Below are positions 35,677 through 44,019 of a stretch of 64,000 nt of DNA, in pieces. The first letter of the stretch is position 1. Each line of letters begins with the position of its first letter. Position numbers and translations under genes: made by a program. This DNA comes from Gp6-AA40 sp035649635. GTDB lineage: Bacteria; Acidobacteriota; Vicinamibacteria; Vicinamibacterales; UBA2999. The stretch is taken from positions 1 through 64,000 of the forward strand of contig DASRJE010000015.1 in the NCBI GenBank assembly GCA_035649635.1, in the 5' to 3' direction. A model generated the notes under the pieces. The model did no database searches. It was not told where the DNA came from and saw only the letters and a program-made list of their open reading frames with translations.

Positions 35677-38157
35677 CTACTCTTGCCGGAGCGCGGCCAG
35701 TGGATCGATGCGCGCCGCGCGGCGTGCCGGGATCCATGCCGCGAACAGCGTCACCACCACGAGCAGCGGCACGACGAGGAGGTACGTTCCGAGGTCGATA
35801 GCACCGGGTCCAGGGAAAACTCCGCGCAGCACTCCGCCAACGCCGATGCTTCCGACGATGCCCAGGATGACGCCTGTTGCCGACAGCACAAATCCATGAC
35901 GGAGGACCATTCGAAGAACCGCTGAGGACTGCGCGCCGACGGCCATCCGAATCCCAATCTCACGGGTGCGGCGCGCGGCCGAGTATGCGACGAGCCCGTA
36001 CAGACCAACCAACGCGAGCAGAAGTCCGAGCAGTCCCATCGTCCCGGTGACCTGTGTCAGTGCCCGCACGATTCCAGAGGCGTTCCCGTAGTAGAACTCT
36101 TCGATCGTGCGCACACCCGCCAAGGGCATATTCGCATCGAGGTCCTTGACGATCTCGCGAAGCGGCGCTGCCAGCGCGGCAGCGTCGCTTTCGGAGGCGA
36201 CGATCAGCGTCGTCCGAAATCCAAGGTCCTGCCGCTGGGCGAAGTACAACCACGGCGTGGGCCCTTCTCCAATCCAGTTGTACTTGTTGTTCGTGGCGAC
36301 GCCGACGACCTCTGCCCACGGTTGGCCGTCGCGATCGAACAGGCGAACTCGCTTCCCGATCGGATCCTCTCCCGGCCAGAAGCGGGAGGCCATTGCCTGG
36401 TTGACCACGACGACGCGAGGGGTTGTCGCCGTGTCGCTCGCTTGAAAGCCACGGCCTTGAACGAGGGGAATGGCCATCGTGTCCAGATAGCCCTCGTCGA
36501 TTCGCGCGGAGAGGACGGTGACGCTCTCGGTGTTGCGAGGTAGCTGAAACCCTTCGGGGACGATTCGCGCAGGCTCGCGATTGTCCTGGTTGAGCGGCAT
36601 GACCGACGTCATACCCACCGACGTGACGCCGGGCAAGGCTAGCGCCCGTTCTTTGAGCTGCCGGTAGAACGCTTCTGCTCGTGTGTTGTCGTAGCCGGCG
36701 AGCCGCGGTTGGAAACTCGAGAGCAGCATGTGATCGGTTCGGAATCCCGGTCGACTGAGCTCGGCCTCGAACGCTCGAGAGAGAAATACCGTCACGGTCA
36801 GGAGCATGAGCGCGAGCGCGACTTGCCCGGCCACCAGTCCGTTTCGTCCCCAGAGACGCGATAGTCGCTGGACGTTGGAGCTTCCCGAGCGCAGGGTGAA
36901 CGCGAGGTTCGTCGCCCGGCTCGCGCGCCACGCCGGGATCAGGCTCGAAAAGAAGGCACTTACCGTGGCGAGGACGATGCCGACGACGATCGCGCGACGA
37001 TCGAGATCGAAGGTCAGGCGAACGCCAATGTCACTCACGATCGGCAACTGACGAAGAAACAACACTCCGCCATAGCCCATCGCCAACCCCAACGCGCCTC
37101 CTCCTGCTGCCAGCAGGAAGCTTTCGGTGACCAACTGGCGCATGATGCGGACTCGTCCACCTCCGATCGAGAGGCGAAGCGCCATTTCCTTCTCGCGCAC
37201 TGGCGCCCGGCTCGTGAGCAGGCCGGCCACGTTTCCACACGCGACGAGCAGAACGACAAACGCCAGAGTCAGGAGCATGAACGAGCTTGGCGCCGACGGC
37301 CCACGCTCTTCGAGTCGAGCTTCGAACGCTGTCTTTACCAGCAATCCGTAGTTGCGATTGGTATCCGGGTACGTCTGTTCGAGGCCACGCGCAATCGCGG
37401 CGACCTCCTGTCGGGCCTGTTCGATCGAGACGCCGGACTTGAGCCGGCCGCGGACACCAAGACCCCGGACGTTGCGGAGTTCGAGCAGCTTGGGTGGCGC
37501 GCCGGGAAGCGACGGCGTCATCGCGATCGGGATATAGAAGGCCGGCGGCAGCGCCAGGTGCATTCCAGTGAAGCTTGCCGACGCGACGCCTACGATGGTG
37601 AAGTCGAGGCCGCCGAGTCGAACCTGTTTCCCGACTGCCGACGGATCCGATCCAAACAGGTCGGCCCATGTCTCGTACGCGAGCACAACCACGGCGTCGC
37701 GTCCTGGCACGCGGTCCTCGTCGGCGCGGAAGGTACGGCCGAGCGCCGGCTGCAGCTCGAGCACGTCGAAGAAGTTCGCGCTGACGGCGAGTCCCAATTT
37801 GCTTTGCGCCGCCTGATCGCGGCGGTCTGCAAAGCTGGTGACGACAACGTTATAGGCCAGCAAGCCGGAAAAGCTCTGCGCGCTTCCTCGCAGGTCCGCG
37901 TAGTCGGGATAGGAGACCCCGCTGTCGCTGGTGAAGAACACTTCGTTCGCGCGGGGAGCGATGGCGCTGACGGCCACGACGTCGTTGCCGCGCGGCACGG
38001 GCAGTGGCCGAAGCACGAGGCCATCGGCGAGGCTGAACATGGCCGCATTGGCGCCGACGCCGATCGCGATCGAGGCGATAGCGACCAGCGAGAATCCCGG
38101 ATTCTTCACGAGCATCCGGGCGCCGTGCTTCAGATCCTGCAAAATACCGTCAAACAT
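35677..38157 (-). CDS. ADOP family ABC permease, subtype Y
   Basis: The 826-residue protein begins MFDGILQDLKHGARMLVKNP, with TM1 IASIAIGVGANAAMFSLADG. TM2 begins near 292 (FMLLTLAFVVLLVACGNVAG), with coupling motif EMALRLSIGGGRVRIM, then PIVSDIGVRLTFDLDRRAIV before TM4. Its second periplasmic domain holds IVPEGFQLPRNTESVTVLSA and NKYNWIGEGPTPWLYFAQRQ, both mirrored in the permease at 50722-53193, so these two are close paralogues 12 kb apart. The tail is DPLAALRQE. Element D lies 12 nt upstream of its ATG. Confidence 0.95.
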   Translation of the reverse strand: MFDGILQDLKHGARMLVKNPGFSLVAIASIAIGVGANAAMFSLADGLVLRPLPVPRGNDVVAVSAIAPRANEVFFTSDSGVSYPDYADLRGSAQSFSGLLAYNVVVTSFADRRDQAAQSKLGLAVSANFFDVLELQPALGRTFRADEDRVPGRDAVVVLAYETWADLFGSDPSAVGKQVRLGGLDFTIVGVASASFTGMHLALPPAFYIPIAMTPSLPGAPPKLLELRNVRGLGVRGRLKSGVSIEQARQEVAAIARGLEQTYPDTNRNYGLLVKTAFEARLEERGPSAPSSFMLLTLAFVVLLVACGNVAGLLTSRAPVREKEMALRLSIGGGRVRIMRQLVTESFLLAAGGGALGLAMGYGGVLFLRQLPIVSDIGVRLTFDLDRRAIVVGIVLATVSAFFSSLIPAWRASRATNLAFTLRSGSSNVQRLSRLWGRNGLVAGQVALALMLLTVTVFLSRAFEAELSRPGFRTDHMLLSSFQPRLAGYDNTRAEAFYRQLKERALALPGVTSVGMTSVMPLNQDNREPARIVPEGFQLPRNTESVTVLSARIDEGYLDTMAIPLVQGRGFQASDTATTPRVVVVNQAMASRFWPGEDPIGKRVRLFDRDGQPWAEVVGVATNNKYNWIGEGPTPWLYFAQRQDLGFRTTLIVASESDAAALAAPLREIVKDLDANMPLAGVRTIEEFYYGNASGIVRALTQVTGTMGLLGLLLALVGLYGLVAYSAARRTREIGIRMAVGAQSSAVLRMVLRHGFVLSATGVILGIVGSIGVGGVLRGVFPGPGAIDLGTYLLVVPLLVVVTLFAAWIPARRAARIDPLAALRQE

Positions 38158-38169
38158 TTTTGATTTACC

Positions 38170-38294
38170 GATCTTTGATTGTTGATTCGTTGGCGATTAT
38201 GGATTGGTGATTGGTGATTCATGGACGACTGAGCTTCTATCAACAATCAACAATCTCCAATTTCCAATCAACAACGCATCAATGATCAATAATC
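38170..38294. repeat. AT-rich palindromic element D
   Basis: The left arm is GATCTTTGATTGTTGATTCG followed by GGATTGGTGATTGGTGATT; the right arm contains CAACAATCAACAATC and AACAACGCATCAATGATC. Pairing is weaker than in copy C. The distance to ATG 38157 is again exactly 12 nt, and the leader TAAATCAAAAATG shows no Shine-Dalgarno. Confidence 0.75.
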
Positions 38295-38311
38295 CCAAAT
38301 CACCAATACAG

Positions 38312-40744
38312 TCATTCCTGTCTCAGGGCAATAACGGGATCGATCGTCGCCGCCCGCTTCGCCGGAAGATAGCTTGCTACCAGAGCGACGACGGCAATCG
38401 TCAACGCGACCGCCACGTAGTTCGACGGGTTGCGGGCGTCGACACCTGGTACTGCCAAACCAATTCCTGCGGCAATCACGACCGCCGTAACCAATCCGAC
38501 GAGGCTCCCCGCGGCGACCGGTCTGGCTCCCGAGGCGATCAGCATTCGCACCACCGCGCCCGGTCGCGCGCCGAGCGCCATGCGGACTCCAATCTCCCTC
38601 CCGCGCTGCGCGACTGCTGACGAGACCAGGCCGTAGACGCCGACAGCCGAGAGACAAAGGGCGATGAGCCCGACGGCCGTGAGCAGCGCGGTGAGCACGT
38701 ACGTTCCAGCCATATCGTCGAACAACACCTGCGTCATCAACGCGACGTCATGAATTGGCTGGTCGCGATCGATGCCGGTAACTGCCGCGCGGATCGCTGG
38801 CACAAGCAGGAGTGTGCCAGGGGTGACCGATTTGACGACCACCGCCACGTCCCGCTCGGGACGCTGCGCCATCAGAACGAACACCTGCGGCACTGGTCCC
38901 TGATCGATGTCTGAATTCCGCAGGTTGCCGACGATGCCGACGATGTTCAGCCAGGCCTCCTTGCCTGACGTCGCGTCGAGCGCGAGGCGCGTTCCAAGCG
39001 GATCGCTGCCAGGCCAGAACCGGCGCGCCGCTTCTTCATTGACGATCGCGACGGGCGCGGCTTCCGACATCTCGGCCTCGGAAAATGTTCGTCCTCGCCG
39101 CACTGGAATGCGCATGGTGGCGAAATAGTCACCCGCGATCGCCGCGCTTGCGATCGTGGGCCGCATCTCGGGCGGCACCGGCGCCGTGCCCTCCACGGTC
39201 AGCCTCGCGAGCGGCTCGCGGTCGGCGATGGGCAGTCGATCGACGATGGCAGTGGACGCGACTCCCGGAATGGCACGAAGCCGCGACAACAACTCGGTGG
39301 TGAATTGTGCGATCGCGTCGCGGCTCCCGTAGCGCGATTCTGAAAGCCCGACCCGAAACGTCAGTACCTGCGCAGGATCGAATCCGAGAGCGATGTCGCT
39401 CAGCGCCCACGTCGTTCTCACCAGCAGCGCGATCTGAACCATCAGGATCATGGCGGCGCCCGCCTGCAGGGCAACGGTCAGGCTGCGTGCACGGCGTCCG
39501 CGAACGGCGACTCCGACGCCGCGCGCGCCGTCCTTGAGCTCTTGCGGGTCGGGTGCTGCGGTGCGCAGGGCCGGCAGCAGTCCGAAGCCAAACGGCGCCA
39601 ACAGCGCCGTCACCACACCGACCACGAGCGCACGCCAGTTCATCTGAATATCAGCCAGAGCGAACGCATCACCACCTCCAATCCAGCGTAGGGCCGAGAT
39701 GCCCCACGCGGCGAGCATCAGGCCGACGAGGCAGGCCAGCGCCGAGGAGAGGGCGTTTTCGGTCATGAGCTGACGCACGCGATCGAATCGGCTGGCGCCG
39801 AGCGCGGCGCGAATGGCCAACTCGTGTCGACGGCCAATCGACTGCGCCACCAGGACGCCGGAGACGTTCGCGCATGCGACGACGAAGACCAGCACTGCCA
39901 CGAGGCCGAGAATCGCAAGCAGGATCCGCACGTTGAAGCCGGTGGCCTCGATGAGCGGAAGCACTGACGCCCCGACGCCCTGGTTGGTGTCGGGGTGCTC
40001 GCTTCGGAGTTGAGCCGCGATCGCCTCCAACTCGGTGTCCGCCTGTGCACGAGTCACACCGGGTCGCAGCCGGCCTGTCACGAGCAACTCACGCTGGCTG
40101 CGCTGCCCACGCAGCGGATCGAGAACCATCGGGAGGAATAGATCGGTATCCTTGAGCAGCCCTGTACTCGCTTCTGGAGGCAGGACGCCGACGATCGTGT
40201 GAGCCACGCCGTCGAGGAGCACGGTGCGTCCAATCGTGGTGGCATCCGATGAGAACTGGCGCTGCCAGAATCCGAACGTCAGCATCGTCACTGGCGTGGC
40301 GCTTGCGCGTCCGTCATCGAGCTGAAACGGGCGGCCGAGGACAGGTGTGTAGCTCCATAACCCGACGAGATTGGCCGTGACGCGGACAGAGGAGACGCGT
40401 ATCGGGATATCGATCCCGGTCAGGTTGGCCGAGCCCATCTCGAGGCCAGCGAATTGTTCGAATGTCTTGGAACGAGCAGACCAGTCGGCGAGATCCGGCA
40501 TGGACACGCGCATTCGCAGCACGACGCTCTGCGCCGTGCCTTGTGCCTGAATCACGCGCCGGTCGGTAGAGGCGACGTAGACAATCCCGTCGCGATTGAC
40601 GACCGGAATAAATCCCCAGACGAGGTCGATCACGCTGTAGATGACCGTCGTCGCCGCAATTGCGACCGCAATGGTGAGCACCACGACCGCGGTGGCTCCG
40701 CGATTGTGGGTCAGCGTGCGAATGGCGTGACGCCAGTTGGACAT
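38312..40744 (-). CDS. ADOP family ABC permease, subtype X
   Basis: The 810-residue protein begins MSNWRHAIRTLTHNRGATAV, with TM1 IAVAIAATTVIYSVIDLVW. TM2 begins near 271 (LLAILGLVAVLVFVVACANV), the coupling motif is ELAIRAALGASRFDRV, and TM6-TM8 include REIGVRMALGARPGAVV and NYVAVALTIAVVALVAS. The tail is DPVIALRQE. It lacks the DLKYALRS opening of most array members, as does its sibling at 33098. It is the first permease of the left sub-array. Its upstream spacer (40745-41005) holds a hairpin pair and is shared with a divergent cytochrome gene, so its own promoter is probably there. Confidence 0.95.
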   Translation of the reverse strand: MSNWRHAIRTLTHNRGATAVVVLTIAVAIAATTVIYSVIDLVWGFIPVVNRDGIVYVASTDRRVIQAQGTAQSVVLRMRVSMPDLADWSARSKTFEQFAGLEMGSANLTGIDIPIRVSSVRVTANLVGLWSYTPVLGRPFQLDDGRASATPVTMLTFGFWQRQFSSDATTIGRTVLLDGVAHTIVGVLPPEASTGLLKDTDLFLPMVLDPLRGQRSQRELLVTGRLRPGVTRAQADTELEAIAAQLRSEHPDTNQGVGASVLPLIEATGFNVRILLAILGLVAVLVFVVACANVSGVLVAQSIGRRHELAIRAALGASRFDRVRQLMTENALSSALACLVGLMLAAWGISALRWIGGGDAFALADIQMNWRALVVGVVTALLAPFGFGLLPALRTAAPDPQELKDGARGVGVAVRGRRARSLTVALQAGAAMILMVQIALLVRTTWALSDIALGFDPAQVLTFRVGLSESRYGSRDAIAQFTTELLSRLRAIPGVASTAIVDRLPIADREPLARLTVEGTAPVPPEMRPTIASAAIAGDYFATMRIPVRRGRTFSEAEMSEAAPVAIVNEEAARRFWPGSDPLGTRLALDATSGKEAWLNIVGIVGNLRNSDIDQGPVPQVFVLMAQRPERDVAVVVKSVTPGTLLLVPAIRAAVTGIDRDQPIHDVALMTQVLFDDMAGTYVLTALLTAVGLIALCLSAVGVYGLVSSAVAQRGREIGVRMALGARPGAVVRMLIASGARPVAAGSLVGLVTAVVIAAGIGLAVPGVDARNPSNYVAVALTIAVVALVASYLPAKRAATIDPVIALRQE

Positions 40745-40755
40745 CGTCAGAGCAG

Positions 40756-40810
40756 TAGGCCGGTCTTGTTTTGTAGACCGGCGAGGCCAGGTCTTGCTTC
40801 GTAGACCCAG
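40756..40810. repeat. Tandem hairpins, GTAG..GGTCTTG-TT-GTAGACC family
   Basis: GCCGGTCT (40759-40766) pairs with AGACCGGC (40775-40782) around TGTTTTGT. GGTCT (40790-40794) pairs with AGACC (40803-40807) around TGCTTCGT. The conserved loop TG(C/T)TT(T/C)GT is shared with the 7.02 kb copy read on the minus strand, which shows sequence homology rather than chance pairing. Confidence 0.7.
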
Positions 40811-40934
40811 CGCTCAAAGCCTATGCCACCTCGGACGAAGAGTCTCGCCGGTTTGTTCGAAGAAATCGCGCCCTTTGCCTGCATTGTCGAGCTGAGGTGT
40901 TCGCCGGTGGGACTCCCTTGTTCGACGCCGCACG

Positions 40935-40963
40935 TTGAATCCGCGTCGATCGTGGGATAGCAT
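40935..40963 (+). promoter_or_regulatory. Possible sigma-70-like promoter for cytochrome c'-like gene
   Basis: TTGAAT (40935-40940) and TAGCAT (40958-40963) are 17 bp apart, 43 bp before ATG 41006. The -10 match is only moderate. This is the best candidate in the 261-bp divergent region. Confidence 0.3.
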
Positions 40964-41005
40964 GCCGGCCTCTCCTCGTTGGCCCCACTCCCCAAAGGAG
41001 GATGT

Positions 41006-41443
41006 ATGCGGCGATTCCTTCTATGTGCATCGGCGTTGGTCGCGGTCATGTGCGTGAGTCTGGTCGCTCAGAAAGTGACGACGGTTGAAGAATACGCAAA
41101 GCTGATGAAAGCGAACGCGCAGGCCAATGGCGCGATGAACAAGGCAATCGGTTCGGGAATGTATGCAGACGCGCGGATGCAGGTTGCAACGTTGCGTACG
41201 AATTACATGGCGTTGCAGGGGTTCTGGGCGGACAAGAAGCAGAATGACGCCATCATGATCGTGAAGGACGGTCTCACCAGGCTGGATGGCCTGGACAAGA
41301 TGCTTGGGGCGGCGACGGTCGACCAGATGGCGGCTCAGGCGGCGGCCAAGGAATTTGGCGGCATGACCTGTGGCGCCTGTCACAAGGCTTATCGCGAGGG
41401 CGACGCCCAGTCAGGATTCAAGTTCAAGGCAGGGGTGATCTAG
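41006..41443 (+). CDS. Secreted cytochrome c'-like (class II) protein
   Basis: I use ATG 41006 because AAGGAGG precedes it by 5 nt and the chain then starts with a signal peptide (MRRFLLCASALVAVMC..., about 1-21). The 145-residue product is mostly helical and bears a single heme motif CGACH at 122-126, close to the C-terminus, as in four-helix-bundle cytochromes c' and c556. Aromatic and Met residues (NYMALQGFW) lie in the middle helices. Members of this family bind small gases or carry electrons in the periplasm. It is the only plus-strand gene inside the permease array. Confidence 0.85.
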   Translation: MRRFLLCASALVAVMCVSLVAQKVTTVEEYAKLMKANAQANGAMNKAIGSGMYADARMQVATLRTNYMALQGFWADKKQNDAIMIVKDGLTRLDGLDKMLGAATVDQMAAQAAAKEFGGMTCGACHKAYREGDAQSGFKFKAGVI

Positions 41444-41476
41444 TAGCTGCGTAGCTAGGTATCGAGGTAGCTGGGG

Positions 41477-43966
41477 CTATTCGATTCGAAGTACCTCGAT
41501 CGGATTCACGGTGGTCGCGCGGCGCGCGGGGAGCGCGCCGGCGGCGACCGCGACCACGATCACGACAAGAGCGGCTGCGCCGATGATGGCGGCGTCGTTT
41601 CCTTCCACGCCGAAGAGCATGGCCTGCGCGAGGCGGCCGATCCCGAGCGCCAGCACGGCGCCGATGGTACTACCCACAACCGTCATCCGACCCACCTGCG
41701 ACAGCACGAGCGCGCGCACATCACGCGGTTTCGCGCCCAGCGCCATGCGAATGCCGATTTCTCGCAGGCGCTGGGCGACACCGTAGGCGAGGACGGCATA
41801 AACACCGATCGCCGCCATCACGAGGGCCAATCCCGCGAACGCGAATGAGAGTGTGGTGAGCATTCGGTCAGGCGTGGTTCTCTCCCAGATCTGATCGTCC
41901 ATCGTGCGGAGATTCTCGATGGGCAGGTTCGCGTCGAGCCGGGCGATGACTGACGGAATCATGCTGACGAGCGGACGTGTATCGGTTCCGCCTCTCACAT
42001 AGAACGTGAGGCTGCCGACGTCTGCCTGCCGGTAAGGCAAGTAGAACTGTGCCGGCGGCGGATCTTTGACCTCGCTGTATGTCGCGTCACGAACCAGACC
42101 GACGATCTCGATGTCGAGCGACCGGTTCCCTCTCCCGAGCGCCATACGTGTGCCAACGGTTCGAGATCCCAGATTGAACTTTCTCGCGAACGCCTCGTTG
42201 ACCACGGCAACGCGAGGGGAGGCCGCGTTGTCCGCGGTGGTGAACTCGCGACCCGCGAGAAGAGGGATCCCTAACGTTCTGAAGTAGTCGACGCTGATTC
42301 GTCCATATCGGGCGTTTGTATCCATCTCCGGCGTTGCCTCGAACCCTTCCACCGTCAGAAAGTTGCCCGAGCTGTCATTCGACAGGATGGCCACGGTCGT
42401 GGCCGTTACGGACGAAACGCCGGGGACGGCACGAAGCTCGTCTTCGCTGCGTGCGAAGAAAGACCGCGCTTGTTCCGATGTGTAGCCGTTCCCCGACGGC
42501 GACACGCGGAACGTCACCAGGCCTTCGCGACGGATGCCGAGCTCGACACGTGAAATGTTGATGAGGCTCACGATGAACAGACCCGCGACTCCCAGTAGCG
42601 CAGTGGTGAGAGCGACCTGCGAGGTCGCCATCGAGGTGCGGAACCGCTTCGCCGCTCGCGAGCCCGACATGCGGCTGGAGTGTGTATGCAGCCCCGCGGC
42701 AGCAGCGACACGTACGCCGTGGACTGCGGGAAATAAACCGAACAAGAGGCTCGTGACGAGCCCGGTCGCCAACGCAAATGTCAGCATCGTGGAGTTGATT
42801 TCGACCGCGAACAGCGCGCCGATCTCAGGCGGCATGATGGCGAGGATGCCCCCCAGTGCGACCTTGGCGACCACGATCCCACCTGCACTGCCAAGGACTC
42901 CCAGCAGGAGCACTTCGATCAAGAGCAGGCGAATCACGCGGCCTTCGGACGCTCCCAGCGACAGGCGCACAGACATTTCGATCGACCGATCGGTGACGCG
43001 CGTCAGCAGAAGATTCGCAACGTTGGCACAGGCGATGGCCAACACGAATCCCGCCACGAGCAGCAACAACACTCCGCTCACCCGGATGGCGGCGCGATCG
43101 CGCGCGCGAGGCAGGGAGCCGTCGCTCAGGGCGAGTGTGCGCTGTTGAAACTGTTGCCGCTCCAGATCGCCCATGCCGCTGCGGAGCGCAGGAAACTCCA
43201 CGTCGCGAATCAGCGCTGCGAACGGCAGATTGATCGCGGCCTCGGCCCGCTCGCGCGACACGCCGGGCGCAAGACGCCCAAATGCATACAGCCAGTGCAT
43301 GTTGCGCGAAGTGAGATCCCGGAAAGCCAGCCGCGCCATCGCGAGCGGGATGAACACGTGCGGCACGTCTATGACTGTTGTGCCGGTGAATCCCCTCGGC
43401 GTCACACCAACGATCGTCACGAGTTCACCATTGACGACGAGCGTCTGGTTGACGACCTGGGGATCGGCGCCGAAGTGGGTATTCCAGTAGTCGTAACTCA
43501 GGATGACGATCGGGTGGCCGTTCGGAACGCGGTCGTCCTCGGGTCCGAAGAGTCGGCCAAGCGCCGGTGCGATACCAAGAACGGAGAAGTATTGCCCCGA
43601 TACCAGTGCTCCAATGCCTGCTAACGTCTGACCTCGATAGGCCAGATGGGCCCCGAAGTCTCGATGCGCGGCGAGCCGCAGCGCTCCCGTCTCCAGCCGC
43701 TCGAGATCGCGAAACAATGGATAGCTGAAGATGGCGTCGGTGCCGCCGGCGTTGCTCGTGTCCCGCCCACCAGGGTGCGGCCCTGGCGACGTCAGGAGCA
43801 CGATCTCATCGGGCGCCGGCACGGGCAGGCGGCGCAACAGGAGCTGCTCGAACATCGAGAAGATCGCGGTGTTGACGCCGATACCGAGCGACAGCGAGAG
43901 CACCGCGACCGCGGTCAGCAGCGGTCGCTGCGAGAGTGAGCGGAAGGCGTAGCGGATGTCGGACAC
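41477..43966 (-). CDS. ADOP family ABC permease, subtype Z
   Basis: I prefer GTG 43966 because GAGGGA lies about 8 nt upstream; a TTG at 43981 would add five residues. The 829-residue protein opens VSDIRYAFRSLSQRPLL, with TM1 LSLGIGVNTAIFSMFEQLLL, then a Gly/Pro-rich loop (SPGPHPGGRDTSNAGG) and AAHRDFGAHLAYRGQT. TM2 starts near 292, the coupling motif is EMSVRLSLGASEGRVI, and the tail is NPIEVLRIE. It is a near neighbour in sequence of the adjacent permease at 44020, so this is a recent-looking tandem duplication. It is convergent with the cytochrome c'-like gene (33 bp apart). Confidence 0.94.
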   Translation of the reverse strand: MSDIRYAFRSLSQRPLLTAVAVLSLSLGIGVNTAIFSMFEQLLLRRLPVPAPDEIVLLTSPGPHPGGRDTSNAGGTDAIFSYPLFRDLERLETGALRLAAHRDFGAHLAYRGQTLAGIGALVSGQYFSVLGIAPALGRLFGPEDDRVPNGHPIVILSYDYWNTHFGADPQVVNQTLVVNGELVTIVGVTPRGFTGTTVIDVPHVFIPLAMARLAFRDLTSRNMHWLYAFGRLAPGVSRERAEAAINLPFAALIRDVEFPALRSGMGDLERQQFQQRTLALSDGSLPRARDRAAIRVSGVLLLLVAGFVLAIACANVANLLLTRVTDRSIEMSVRLSLGASEGRVIRLLLIEVLLLGVLGSAGGIVVAKVALGGILAIMPPEIGALFAVEINSTMLTFALATGLVTSLLFGLFPAVHGVRVAAAAGLHTHSSRMSGSRAAKRFRTSMATSQVALTTALLGVAGLFIVSLINISRVELGIRREGLVTFRVSPSGNGYTSEQARSFFARSEDELRAVPGVSSVTATTVAILSNDSSGNFLTVEGFEATPEMDTNARYGRISVDYFRTLGIPLLAGREFTTADNAASPRVAVVNEAFARKFNLGSRTVGTRMALGRGNRSLDIEIVGLVRDATYSEVKDPPPAQFYLPYRQADVGSLTFYVRGGTDTRPLVSMIPSVIARLDANLPIENLRTMDDQIWERTTPDRMLTTLSFAFAGLALVMAAIGVYAVLAYGVAQRLREIGIRMALGAKPRDVRALVLSQVGRMTVVGSTIGAVLALGIGRLAQAMLFGVEGNDAAIIGAAALVVIVVAVAAGALPARRATTVNPIEVLRIE

Positions 43967-44019
43967 GTGGGTTTCCCTCAAACGTCAACGCCGGGCGGTC
44001 TTGTTCCCGCGTGTTACTG

